Program-made: the position numbers and the translations under genes | Shown here: one piece after another, positions 1-8,063 of the stretch | Layout of the letters: each line of letters opens with the position of its first letter | Position numbering within the stretch: the first letter of the stretch is position 1 | IMG/VR virus record: IMGVR_UViG_3300012954_000102 | Location: 1 to 22,010 of that record | Length of the DNA stretch: 22,010 nt | Source of the DNA: a virus | Direction: 5' to 3' (one strand) | The notes under the pieces: model-generated | Told to the model about the DNA's origin: nothing | What the model saw: only the letters and a program-made list of their open reading frames with translations | The model's database searches: none

Positions 1-3000
1 AGATGATCCTTCTACGAATAATGCGTTAGTAGCTCCTGACGATACTATGAAATCGATATCACCAGTATCACCAAACGTAATCATGTCTTGTGAATCATCT
101 TCTAGTATTCGTATAAATTGTTCACCACCTACATGGAACTCCATTCTATCATTACCTACTACCCATTTTGTATCATCGTCTTGGTAGTGAGCCATTGTCC
201 AGTCAGTTGTAGGATTTTCTTCTCCTACGAACATGTTACCCTTAATCGTTGTAGTATTACTTGAACTTACTGTCAACGAACCTGTTATTCTAACTGAACC
301 TGAAACCTCCAGTGTTGAGTTAGGTGTATATATTCTACCTAAAGCGGTTTTGAATCCTGCGGTACCGTTTCCAATAACCATCGAGTTACTTGCACTTACT
401 ATAGAATGATTACCTAGTGCTATAGAGTTATTTATAGCTGCTGTACCATCTATATGTGTTGGTGCATCTGATCCACTTCCTATAAATATATTTGCACTAC
501 CAGTTGAATTAAGACCGGCTTGGAATCCAATTGCTATATTAGCATCAAGATTCATTTCTCGAGCTAACGCTCCCTCACCAATAGCAATATTGTAATCTCC
601 TTTAACTAATCGGTTAGCAGCGTCGAATCCGGCAACAAAGTTTCTTCTACCTGTTGTAAGTGAAGGTGCAGCATCTGCTCCTAAAACTACGTTGTATTCA
701 CCTGAGGTTATATTAGGTGCTACATTATTACCGATAGCAACGTTTCCATCACCAGTAACTACTCCTGTGTTAGCAGCTTGACCAACAAATATGTTTAGAT
801 TTCCAGTTGTTAGATTTGTACCTGCTCTATTACCTAAAACAACGTTATAGTCTCCGGACGTTAAATCTCCTAGAGCATCTCTACCTAAAGCGATGTTATC
901 GTCTCCTGTTACTACTCCTACTCCCATAGAACCAGATCCGATAGCAATATTTCTTTGTCCTGATGTTAAGTTAAGACCAGTTTGTGATCCCAGTGCAATA
1001 TTATCATCTCCAGTTACTATACCAAATGCTAGAGCATGATGACCAACAGCAATATTTCTTTGAACAGTACCTCCAGCTGCTTTTCCAAGAGCTAAGGTAC
1101 CTAAGGCTATATTATTAACACCATCAGTTAGATCAGACATAACACTAGTACCCATACCAATGTTATATGTTCCTGAATCTATATCAGTACCTGCTTCTCT
1201 ACCTAGCAATATGTTTCGGAATCCATCAGTTATAGCATCACCTGATGATTTTCCTAGTAATATATTCGCGGCTCCTGTAGTTAAGCTTGAACCTGCTTCA
1301 CGACCAATTGCAATATTATCATCACCTGATGTATCGCCATTATACATTGCTTGATAACCAATAGCAACATTCCAGTGACCATCATCAACTGAATCTCGCA
1401 TTGCTTCCCATCCTAATGCAACGTTACCTATATTATTGGTTGCCTCTTTCATTGAACCGGAACCGATTGCGATGTTGTTACCACCTGTCGTATTATCTTC
1501 TAGAGCGAAATTCCCTATTGCTATATTATCATGACTAGAATTTGAAGCCATCGCCATAGAACCTGATCCTATAGCAATATTAGATTTAGCAGTTGTAAAC
1601 TCGAGTCCTACACGATGTCCGATAGCAATATTACTACTAAAATTACCGTTAGCAGCTCTCATAGCATAAGGTCCTATTGCAGTATTATAAGAACCGCCTC
1701 CGATCTGACCAGACAGTGCTTCTGTTCCTACTGCGACGTTTGCAACAGTTTCAGCTGCTGCAGTAAGTGCACTCGATCCAATAGCAATATTTTCCGCTCC
1801 TGACGTTAATACTGCTAACGCTTCGGTACCAAAACCTATATTTTTATCACCTGTTACTATACCAGTACCTGCAGTTGAGTTTCCGATAAATACGTTCTGA
1901 CCTCCAGTAGTTAAGTTTGAAGCTGCGCTAGGTCCAACTGCTATATTATTTATTCCTGAAGTTAAGTCTTGTAAAGTCTGACCACCAATACCAATATTAT
2001 TGTCACCAGCTACATCTCCTAGACTCATTGCTTTATAACCTATAGCAATATTTTTATCACCATCGTCTGCTGATGTTGCAAAAGATTGATACCCTATTGC
2101 TATGTTACTGCGATTAGTTGTTACACTAGCAGCTGATCCTGAACCTATAGCTATATTATTTATTCCTGAAGTTAAATCTTCTAGCGCAAAGTTACCTATT
2201 GATATATTGTCATTACCTGTTACCGTTCCTAGTCCCATTGAACCGGACCCAACTGCTATATTTGATATACCAGTAGTTAAATTACCGGCTGCTAACCTAC
2301 CTAATGCTATATTATCAGTACCTGAAGTAATATCTTCTAGTGCTATTTTTCCAAGTGCTATATTGAAATACCCAGTAACTATTCCTGTACCCATCGCGCT
2401 AGTACCTATAGCTACATTATCAAACCCAGAAGTTAATTCTTCTGCAGTTCCTGTTCCTAATGCTACATTTCGAGCTCCTGATGTGATGTCTAGTAATGCG
2501 TTAGCTCCAATTGCTACGTTGGTAGCTCCTGTAACAACACCTGTACCCATTGCATTTGATCCGATTGCAACCTGATTGGATGCAGCTTCTGATGCATCTA
2601 GTGCTCCGAATCCAAGAGCTACATTAAATGAACCAGCAAGTAAACTCGATCCTGCTGTAGTACCCATTAAGACATTGCTAGTACCTGTAGTCATATCTTG
2701 ACCTGCATCAGTACCTATTGCTATATTTTTATCACCAGTTACTATGCCTATTCCTAAAGCGTCTTCACCTATAGCAATATTATTGTCTGCTGTAGTAAGA
2801 TTTAACGAAGCTTTATGACCTATAGAGATATTATGATGACCGGATGTTACATCTTCTAATGATACTCTACCAATCGCAATATTATCTTCTCCAGTTGCTA
2901 CTCCTGTTTTCATAGCTTCGTAACCGATAGCTATAGTATAATTGGCTGTTCCAGTTGAGTTATAAAATGCACTAGTACCTATTCCTATATTAGACTGACC

Positions 3001-4632
3001 ATCAAGAGTTTTTAACCCTGCTTGTTTTCCTATGAATACGTTAGCTCCACCAGTTGTTAAAGCTTTACCTGTATTGTACCCGACTAGTGTATTATAGTCA
3101 CCAGTAGTCATAGCCATTGCAGATTGATAACCGAAACCTATATTCGCTTCACCACCGGTAGCTGCATCAGTACCACCTGCTGAAACTCCAAAGAACATTG
3201 AAGTGTCGGCTCCAGATCCTGATACATATATCATTTTCTGATTGTTAAAATATATACCGTTTATACCATCTTTATCATGGAATGTACCAGCATTTATATC
3301 TATTGTTCTACCTTGAATTATATTTAATGATCCACTTAATTGAATCTGTTGTGGATATTGATAAGCGTTAATACTTGGAATATTAAATCCAACTTTACCT
3401 GTCTTATCTAATCTTAACGCTTCAGTATATGTACTATTAGCTACCCAAGGATTAGTATTTAGATTGTTAAGCATATTTTGAGTTCTAAATACTAATGAAC
3501 CACTCATTTGATTATTAGTTCCAGTAGAAGCACTTACTGTAGTTATTTCCCAAGCTGTTTTACCTGATTCAAAAAATAGACTGGCTGAAGTTGCAGCAGT
3601 TGCTGATTCAATTTTAGTTCTTGAATTTGTAGAAGAACTTACTACTAAATTTTCGTCTATTGTAGATCCTGATGGTACAGCTATACCGACATTATATTTA
3701 TCCTCAGTAGTAAAGAATACCGATAAGGTGTTACCGTTTACAACAAAAACATCGTCTGACTGAGTCTTATCTCTAAATCTAAAATTATCTTCTGCAGGCG
3801 TTGTATATGTTGCATACATTACCTTTCCGTTTTTCCAACCTAGACCATCATGACCTTGATCATCTATTCTTAATAAATGAGAGAATATAGGTGGAGTCGC
3901 TTGCCCTGGTTGTATAAAAGTTCCTTGAAGTTGACTTCCTGATGTTCCTATTCCTACACCGTTTAAGAAATAACTATCAGAACCTGATTGCATGATACTT
4001 CCCGTAACAAGCATTGTATCGTCGAATTGAGCTCCGAATTTAGTTGAACCACTAGTAAAAATAATTGACTCGGAAACAATCTCAGTGTGAAATTCTTGAG
4101 CGAATATTGTATCCTCAACTATAAGTGAACCGGTAATTACAACATTACCGTAAACATCTAATGCTGCATTTTCACCACCGAATCTAGGCACATTATAATA
4201 ACCACCTGTTCCGTCTTGCCCTCTGTTAACTCGTGCAGGTTTTTGATCCTCTATTCCAGGATTTTGTAAATATATGAATTTAGCTTGACCAATACTTCTA
4301 AAAGATCCTTGACATGATCCTGATACCGTAAGTGCACCTGATACCCATGCATTAGCGTGAACTTTTAATTGATCGTCACCGCAGTTATTTCCTAAGAAAG
4401 TTGAACCAGAAACCGAAAGGTGTGTATCAACTTGAACTCTAGAAACAGTTAAATGTTGTAAGTCTTGAATATTAGCTAACGAGGCATTACTCGCAGTTAT
4501 ACGGGTAACATTTAAGTCAACAATTCTTGAGCCAGTACCATCATATATTTCATGATCCTGTCCATCATATTGAACGATACGTTTGTATGTATTTTTTACT
4601 TTTTTACTACTTAAATCACCCGGATTAGCCAT
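1..4632 (-). CDS. Giant repeat-rich tail fibre/adhesin, YadA-head-like (C-terminus beyond window)
   Basis: The frame is open from ATG 4632 (AGGGAAAG ribosome site just upstream) to base 1, giving at least 1544 residues with no stop, so the C-terminus lies outside the window. Residues 1-490 are Ser/Thr/Gly-rich with recurring segments such as VSGSLTVSGS, typical of beta-structured phage fibres. Residues about 491-1424 hold some 54 imperfect 17-18-residue repeats of the form TTGxxNIAIGxxALxxL, which resemble the left-handed beta-roll repeats of YadA-type trimeric adhesin heads. After the repeats comes a second fibre-like segment (LEVSGSVRITGSLTV). No signal peptide is visible, which fits a virion protein rather than a bacterial autotransporter. 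It follows the gp15-like gene. A host-binding fibre or virion surface adhesin is inferred. The repeat architecture is directly visible, but the exact position in the virion is not. Confidence 0.8.
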   Translation of the reverse strand, partial: MANPGDLSSKKVKNTYKRIVQYDGQDHEIYDGTGSRIVDLNVTRITASNASLANIQDLQHLTVSRVQVDTHLSVSGSTFLGNNCGDDQLKVHANAWVSGALTVSGSCQGSFRSIGQAKFIYLQNPGIEDQKPARVNRGQDGTGGYYNVPRFGGENAALDVYGNVVITGSLIVEDTIFAQEFHTEIVSESIIFTSGSTKFGAQFDDTMLVTGSIMQSGSDSYFLNGVGIGTSGSQLQGTFIQPGQATPPIFSHLLRIDDQGHDGLGWKNGKVMYATYTTPAEDNFRFRDKTQSDDVFVVNGNTLSVFFTTEDKYNVGIAVPSGSTIDENLVVSSSTNSRTKIESATAATSASLFFESGKTAWEITTVSASTGTNNQMSGSLVFRTQNMLNNLNTNPWVANSTYTEALRLDKTGKVGFNIPSINAYQYPQQIQLSGSLNIIQGRTIDINAGTFHDKDGINGIYFNNQKMIYVSGSGADTSMFFGVSAGGTDAATGGEANIGFGYQSAMAMTTGDYNTLVGYNTGKALTTGGANVFIGKQAGLKTLDGQSNIGIGTSAFYNSTGTANYTIAIGYEAMKTGVATGEDNIAIGRVSLEDVTSGHHNISIGHKASLNLTTADNNIAIGEDALGIGIVTGDKNIAIGTDAGQDMTTGTSNVLMGTTAGSSLLAGSFNVALGFGALDASEAASNQVAIGSNAMGTGVVTGATNVAIGANALLDITSGARNVALGTGTAEELTSGFDNVAIGTSAMGTGIVTGYFNIALGKIALEDITSGTDNIALGRLAAGNLTTGISNIAVGSGSMGLGTVTGNDNISIGNFALEDLTSGINNIAIGSGSAASVTTNRSNIAIGYQSFATSADDGDKNIAIGYKAMSLGDVAGDNNIGIGGQTLQDLTSGINNIAVGPSAASNLTTGGQNVFIGNSTAGTGIVTGDKNIGFGTEALAVLTSGAENIAIGSSALTAAAETVANVAVGTEALSGQIGGGSYNTAIGPYAMRAANGNFSSNIAIGHRVGLEFTTAKSNIAIGSGSMAMASNSSHDNIAIGNFALEDNTTGGNNIAIGSGSMKEATNNIGNVALGWEAMRDSVDDGHWNVAIGYQAMYNGDTSGDDNIAIGREAGSSLTTGAANILLGKSSGDAITDGFRNILLGREAGTDIDSGTYNIGMGTSVMSDLTDGVNNIALGTLALGKAAGGTVQRNIAVGHHALAFGIVTGDDNIALGSQTGLNLTSGQRNIAIGSGSMGVGVVTGDDNIALGRDALGDLTSGDYNVVLGNRAGTNLTTGNLNIFVGQAANTGVVTGDGNVAIGNNVAPNITSGEYNVVLGADAAPSLTTGRRNFVAGFDAANRLVKGDYNIAIGEGALAREMNLDANIAIGFQAGLNSTGSANIFIGSGSDAPTHIDGTAAINNSIALGNHSIVSASNSMVIGNGTAGFKTALGRIYTPNSTLEVSGSVRITGSLTVSSSNTTTIKGNMFVGEENPTTDWTMAHYQDDDTKWVVGNDRMEFHVGGEQFIRILEDDSQDMITFGDTGDIDFIVSSGATNALFVEGSS
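361..3162 (-). repeat. About 54 tandem YadA-head-like 17-18-residue repeats
   Basis: Reading the minus strand, the motif N-[IV]-[AGSV]-[IVLF]-G recurs about every 51-54 bases, usually preceded by T-[TS]-G or V-T-G and followed by a small/Ala/Leu segment. I counted about 54 copies by eye. Many copies differ at DNA level, so these are old, diverged protein repeats rather than a fresh tandem array. Within the array, repeats that start with VTG return most often every third or fourth unit, suggesting expansion by blocks of about three repeats. The motif matches the head repeats of trimeric autotransporter adhesins, known to form a beta-roll. Confidence 0.88.
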
Positions 4633-4655
4633 ATCTTTCCCTAGTTAGTTTATAT

Positions 4656-4669
4656 CTAATATAAATATG
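4656..4669 (-). promoter_or_regulatory. Putative promoter motif CATATTTATATTAG upstream of fibre gene
   Basis: In the short gap between the gp15-like gene and the fibre gene the minus strand reads CATATTTATATTAG. The first eleven bases match the motif found at 7276, 14090 and, in part, 17583 and 11133. It ends 24 bases before the fibre ATG. A sense promoter is inferred from repeated placement before gene starts. The complementary strand reads TATAAATA, the T4 late-promoter consensus, but pointing away from the gene. Confidence 0.45.
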
Positions 4670-4672
4670 AGA

Positions 4673-5539
4673 TTATAAAATTTCATTGATATCAGACACT
4701 ACTCGTGTTCCAAACTTTATATTATAATTAGTAACATTTCTACCTGTACTAGGTTGTAGATCAATATCTTTTGAGATCAATCCTGCTTTTACATTAAGAT
4801 CGATGTTACTAGTAACCAGTCTATCTCCATCTGATGGTACAGTCGTGTTAAGGTCTGTAGATGAATAACCAGTCATAAATTTATATTCCATTCCCCATGC
4901 TTTTCCTTGGTGGTCCCAAAACATTTCGTTTATTCCATTTATCTGTTCAATAAAATCACAGAATATTTGTATACTATAAGTTATATCTACAAACGTAGGA
5001 ACTACCATAGAAAATCTTTCTCTTTTAGGTTGTCTATTTTGCAAAGTAGAAAATCTATCGTATTTATTTACTTCAGAATATCTATTTACAAAATGATCCA
5101 TTAACTGACGTTCTCTTCCTTGAAAAACAGTTAACTTACTCAACTCAGTATTTTTACTTACATTAGTTCGAGAATAAACGATTAAAGGAAAATTACTTTT
5201 TGATTTTCCGTCTCGTAATGCTGCAAGTTTTTGCATTGAGGTCCACTTCTCAGGTGAACCGTATTGAACAGGTACAGGTACGTTTCTACCATTCTCAACT
5301 ATATAAGGTTTAATCTTTTGTTCAATATATCGCTTTATAGCGAAATCAACATCATATAAAGTAATACTAAATCCATTATGCTTATCCTGATCTCGTCTTA
5401 TCTGTGCTTCTCTTCTTACGAGTTTAGGTGCTTTCGGTGCTTTAGAGAAAGCCTCCGAAGTAGGTTCAGCAGTTTCTAATGGATTAAAAGCTGCTGGATG
5501 AAACCTTTGCAAAGTTGATATTGGATTATTTCTACTCAT
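4673..5539 (-). CDS. Tail completion / sheath stabiliser protein, gp15-like
   Basis: This 288-residue protein is probably the counterpart of T4 gp15, which caps the tail tube and sheath and joins the tail to the head neck. The support is moderate. Residues 66-99 (AIKRYIEQK followed by VPVPVQYGSPEKW) resemble the T4 gp15 segment IKRQLE...VPITYASKEHF, recalled from memory. A later stretch, TFVDITYSIQIFCDFIEQI, parallels the gp15 segment around ELSIFTRYEDDMFQIVEQI. T4 gp15 is 272 residues, so the length agrees, although this protein has a Pro/Ala/Lys-rich N-terminal extension of about 55 residues. It starts three bases after the stop of the gp14-like gene: tandem TAG stops sit directly before the ATG, with AAAAGG upstream as a ribosome site. 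The position after two neck-like genes supports the call. Confidence 0.7.
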   Translation of the reverse strand: MSRNNPISTLQRFHPAAFNPLETAEPTSEAFSKAPKAPKLVRREAQIRRDQDKHNGFSITLYDVDFAIKRYIEQKIKPYIVENGRNVPVPVQYGSPEKWTSMQKLAALRDGKSKSNFPLIVYSRTNVSKNTELSKLTVFQGRERQLMDHFVNRYSEVNKYDRFSTLQNRQPKRERFSMVVPTFVDITYSIQIFCDFIEQINGINEMFWDHQGKAWGMEYKFMTGYSSTDLNTTVPSDGDRLVTSNIDLNVKAGLISKDIDLQPSTGRNVTNYNIKFGTRVVSDINEIL

Positions 5540-5542
5540 CTA

Positions 5543-6067
5543 CTATATACCTTTTGGAAAATTATATTGTTGTGTATCGGTCCCATACCGTACATCTTCT
5601 ATATTTAATCTACTCATTCTAGTCATATGTGTAGTACATATTATCGAATGTGATGAACCATGCATTTCTCCAGCTAACGAAAAGTCAGGATCTTTACCTC
5701 CAAATATTTGATTGTCAACCATTGAGTCTATTTCAAAATATGCTTTATCCCACTCTATTATATCTCCAACTTCTGGTACTAGATTTATTTTAGTAAACTC
5801 TTTTCGTAAAAAACTAAAAGTTGCTGCTTGTTGTAAATCTACTCCATAAGCTTCTTCTACATATTGCTGATTACTTCTATCTACTAAAGTAGCTAATTTT
5901 ACTCCTGCGTAGTATCTCTTATCAGTTCCTTCTCCGTATACATTATCTCCAGTTTCGTCTATAACTAATTTATAGAATAAGATTTCAGTTTGAATAACAC
6001 TGTTAATCAATTCCTCATTTAGTTTTTCAAATAAACTTATATCTCTTGCACCTGAAAATAATGGCAT
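5543..6067 (-). CDS. Neck / head-completion protein, gp14-like
   Basis: A 174-residue protein without membrane segments or signal peptide. Residues 97-114 (VPEVGDIIEWDKAYFEID) have the form 'Pro..GD-hydrophobic..FEI' that I associate with T4 gp14-type neck proteins. The N-terminal part (ETGDNVYGEG) also fits that group. T4 gp14 is 256 residues, so this would be a short version. It lies between a gp13-like and a gp15-like gene, which reproduces the T4 order 13-14-15. That context is the strongest argument. The ATG at 6067 follows the gp13-like stop by two bases, with TAGGAT as a weak ribosome site, so translation is probably coupled. Another head-closure or connector protein is possible. Confidence 0.6.
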   Translation of the reverse strand: MPLFSGARDISLFEKLNEELINSVIQTEILFYKLVIDETGDNVYGEGTDKRYYAGVKLATLVDRSNQQYVEEAYGVDLQQAATFSFLRKEFTKINLVPEVGDIIEWDKAYFEIDSMVDNQIFGGKDPDFSLAGEMHGSSHSIICTTHMTRMSRLNIEDVRYGTDTQQYNFPKGI

Positions 6068-6069
6068 AA

Positions 6070-7245
6070 TTATCCTATATAAATTTTAAGTGGCACTCTA
6101 TTTAATGATTGTTGAAGATTTTCTGATTCTTCTCTCTTCATTTCTAATTGCCGTTGTCTACTAGTAGCTTCTAATGTTTCTCTTATCTGAGTTATTAGTT
6201 GCTCTTTTTCGCTTGCTGCTTCTGATTTAAGCGTTGCTCCATCTAAACTTACTTCAGAGTTCGGAATCGGAATAGTACCATATTTACTTCGAATAGCTCC
6301 AAGTAATTCTTTTGCTAGAGCTGCAGCGTATTTCCAGATCCATTGCTTACCAACACTGTTTATTTCTTTGTATGTTAAATTACCTAACGGTACATTGCTA
6401 TAATCACTTATTACTCCTTCTCCACCAATCCCATTATCGTTTGCACGTAAAGGGTTATTTCTGTCCGCTTCTACGTAATATTCGAACCAAACTTTTTCGC
6501 CTGAGTCTCCTGAACTTGGTCTAGGAAATAATTTTAATTGATTATCTCGTAATTGAAAACTGTATGCTGACTTTCTAATTTGATCGTTAAATTCGATTGC
6601 TTGAATCCTGAGTGCATCTGCGAATACAGGCATTAGTAAAAAGTTAATTCCAGGTGAATAATTCCCCCAACCAAATCCATCTAGCATTTGTTGTGATCCT
6701 GCCCCTGTACCGACATAAGGATCAAAGAATCTTGTTATAGCTGGAGTTGCTTGATAGTAAACTCTTGTTACAACGATTCGCTTACCGTCTTCGTTATCAG
6801 CAGCCCATAAAGCTTGTAAATCGTAATCTTGTTCGTCACCTACTAAAGTTATCGATCCTGACTTGTAAGCTACATTACCACCTGAACCTGCTTCAGTACC
6901 ATAATTTTCAGCTATAGCTATCTGCGGCCCTAAGGTTGGTGTAATTTCTTTTCCAGTAAAAGAGCTTCCAGTTGAAAATCCTTTTACATCTAGCATTGTT
7001 TCTCTAATTCGGAACTGATTTACTTGAGCACCGTATTCAGTAACTGCTTCCTCGAAACATGCATAGAATTGGTTATCTTGCATTTCTATATCGGTAATCG
7101 GATACCCTAGCTTTTTCGCGCTGAATACCGCTACTTTAGGTGCATCTACCTGATATGCTGTATCGTCATCATATAGTCCAAAAGGAGTACTAGCGCTAAC
7201 TGCGCTACCACTACCTGGCCATATTGCAATATCTAATCGTGCCAT
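6070..7245 (-). CDS. Neck protein, gp13-like
   Basis: A 391-residue structural protein. Residues 46-72 (LGYPITDIEMQDNQFYACFE and on to AVTEYG) match the N-terminal pattern of T4-type gp13 neck proteins: Leu-Gly-x-Pro, then an Ile-Glu-x-x-Asp segment, then a helix with Glu-Ala. In T4, gp13 and gp14 form the collar that closes the filled head and accepts the tail. T4 gp13 is 309 residues, so this is longer, with Gly/Ser-rich stretches near residues 110-130 and 180-195. The C-terminal 60 residues are charged and helical (EKEQLITQIRETLEATSRQ). The ATG at 7245 has AAGGGA at good spacing, and a promoter-like motif lies 31 bases upstream. A more general virion-protein role cannot be excluded. Confidence 0.66.
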   Translation of the reverse strand: MARLDIAIWPGSGSAVSASTPFGLYDDDTAYQVDAPKVAVFSAKKLGYPITDIEMQDNQFYACFEEAVTEYGAQVNQFRIRETMLDVKGFSTGSSFTGKEITPTLGPQIAIAENYGTEAGSGGNVAYKSGSITLVGDEQDYDLQALWAADNEDGKRIVVTRVYYQATPAITRFFDPYVGTGAGSQQMLDGFGWGNYSPGINFLLMPVFADALRIQAIEFNDQIRKSAYSFQLRDNQLKLFPRPSSGDSGEKVWFEYYVEADRNNPLRANDNGIGGEGVISDYSNVPLGNLTYKEINSVGKQWIWKYAAALAKELLGAIRSKYGTIPIPNSEVSLDGATLKSEAASEKEQLITQIRETLEATSRQRQLEMKREESENLQQSLNRVPLKIYIG

Positions 7246-7275
7246 TTTTATCCCTTAAAATTAGTTATACTTTAC

Positions 7276-7289
7276 CATATATAAATATG
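7276..7289 (-). promoter_or_regulatory. Putative promoter motif CATATTTATATATG upstream of gp13-like gene
   Basis: The minus strand reads CATATTTATATATG in the gap after phoH, identical to the copy at 14090-14103. It ends 31 bases before the gp13-like ATG, almost the same spacing as the 14090 copy (30 bases). The flanks CCATAT and ATATGG make this copy a longer near-palindrome, so a protein-binding site or small hairpin is an alternative to a promoter. Confidence 0.5.
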
Positions 7290-7296
7290 GAGGAAC

Positions 7297-7959
7297 TTAA
7301 GAAGAAGGGAAGTTTTTATAGACTTCTAACAGATCTTTAAGGATTGGGTGTCGATAATTCTCAAGTAACTCTATCGTATGAATACCTTTTACATTCTTAA
7401 TTGAAGATAAAAAAGATAGTCCGCTATCTCTCTGACGTTTAAGATCTACCTGTCCAACATCTCCACAAAAAAACATTTTTGATTTTATTCCTATCCTCTG
7501 AAGTATCATAAGAGTTTGTGCATTATCTAAATTTTGACATTCGTCTACCACTACTACTGAATTAGTAAACGTTCTACCTCTCATATAGCTTACCGGTACT
7601 ATTTCTATCTGCTCTTTAGCTACAAACTCGTCTATGCGTTCCTTTCTTAATAGCTGGTACATATTTCCATATATAGGTGCTACCCATGGATCCATTTTCT
7701 CCTTTATACTTCCTGGTAGGTGCCCTATATCTTCTTTAGATACGGTAGGTCGTGTAATAATTAACTTATTAACGTCTTTATCTAATAGTGCTTGCAAAGC
7801 TATTTGACATGCGAGTAAAGTTTTTCCGGAACCAGCTTTTCCGATTATTACTGATACATCGTTTTCTAAAATTTCTGCTTTGGCTTGTTTTTGTTCTTGG
7901 GTTAATGATAATTTGAAACGATAACCTTTTTTGTTGTTTTTTGGTCTGTCTTTATACAT
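7297..7959 (-). CDS. phoH: PhoH-like P-loop ATPase
   Basis: A 220-residue PhoH-family protein. The Walker A motif GKAGSGKT is at residues 40-47 and the Walker B motif VVVVDECQN at 135-143. The family segment ITRPTVSKEDIGHLPGSIKE is at 68-87, CGDVGQVD at 165-172 and ENYRH at 200-204. The length suits the phage single-domain form. PhoH proteins bind and hydrolyse ATP and resemble the helicase half of superfamily 1 enzymes. Some bacterial homologues are linked to RNA turnover and phosphate starvation, but the role in phages is unsettled. The gene lies alone between the capsid terminator and the neck genes, an unusual place for a metabolic or replication gene. The ATG at 7959 has a strong AGGAGA ribosome site, and CTTATATAA further upstream could be a -10-like element. 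Confidence 0.94.
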   Translation of the reverse strand: MYKDRPKNNKKGYRFKLSLTQEQKQAKAEILENDVSVIIGKAGSGKTLLACQIALQALLDKDVNKLIITRPTVSKEDIGHLPGSIKEKMDPWVAPIYGNMYQLLRKERIDEFVAKEQIEIVPVSYMRGRTFTNSVVVVDECQNLDNAQTLMILQRIGIKSKMFFCGDVGQVDLKRQRDSGLSFLSSIKNVKGIHTIELLENYRHPILKDLLEVYKNFPSS

Positions 7960-8010
7960 TTATTATCTCCTAAAACTTTTATATAAGTAGGTAAGTCTAG
8001 CAGTAACCAA

Positions 8011-8042
8011 AAAAAAAGACCTCAAAAATATGAGGTCTTTTT
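8011..8042 (-). terminator. Intrinsic terminator after major capsid gene
   Basis: A perfect stem pairs 8013-8024 with 8031-8042 (core GACCTCA / TGAGGTC) around a six-base loop. On the minus strand the hairpin runs into a run of nine or more T. It begins about 22 bases past the capsid stop codon. A-runs on the other arm make it potentially bidirectional, though no plus-strand gene needs it. Confidence 0.93.
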
Positions 8043-8063
8043 AATTACTAATTCAATAGATTA

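Noticed and set aside
2102-2575. 157-codon plus-strand reading frame, and shorter plus-strand frames at 1160-1354 and 1615-1803
   Set aside because: They lie antisense to the fibre repeats and show the same 17-18-residue periodicity, so they are mirror products of the repeat codons. No ribosome sites or credible domains.
361-3162. Regularly spaced DNA repeats that could suggest a CRISPR array
   Set aside because: Units vary in sequence and length, there is no constant repeat with unique spacers, and the whole region is one open coding frame.
1-4632. Bacterial trimeric autotransporter rather than a phage protein
   Set aside because: There is no signal peptide at the N-terminus, and the gene directly follows phage neck and tail-completion genes in the same orientation. 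The YadA-like repeats alone do not make it an autotransporter. The missing C-terminus could still be checked for a membrane anchor.
4907-5104. Plus-strand 65-codon frame opposite the gp15-like gene, and similar ones at 6312-6524, 11218-11517, 11807-12010, 13282-13530, 15068-15298, 19214-19465 and 19485-19793
   Set aside because: All are antisense to well-supported genes, lack ribosome sites and have no recognisable domains.
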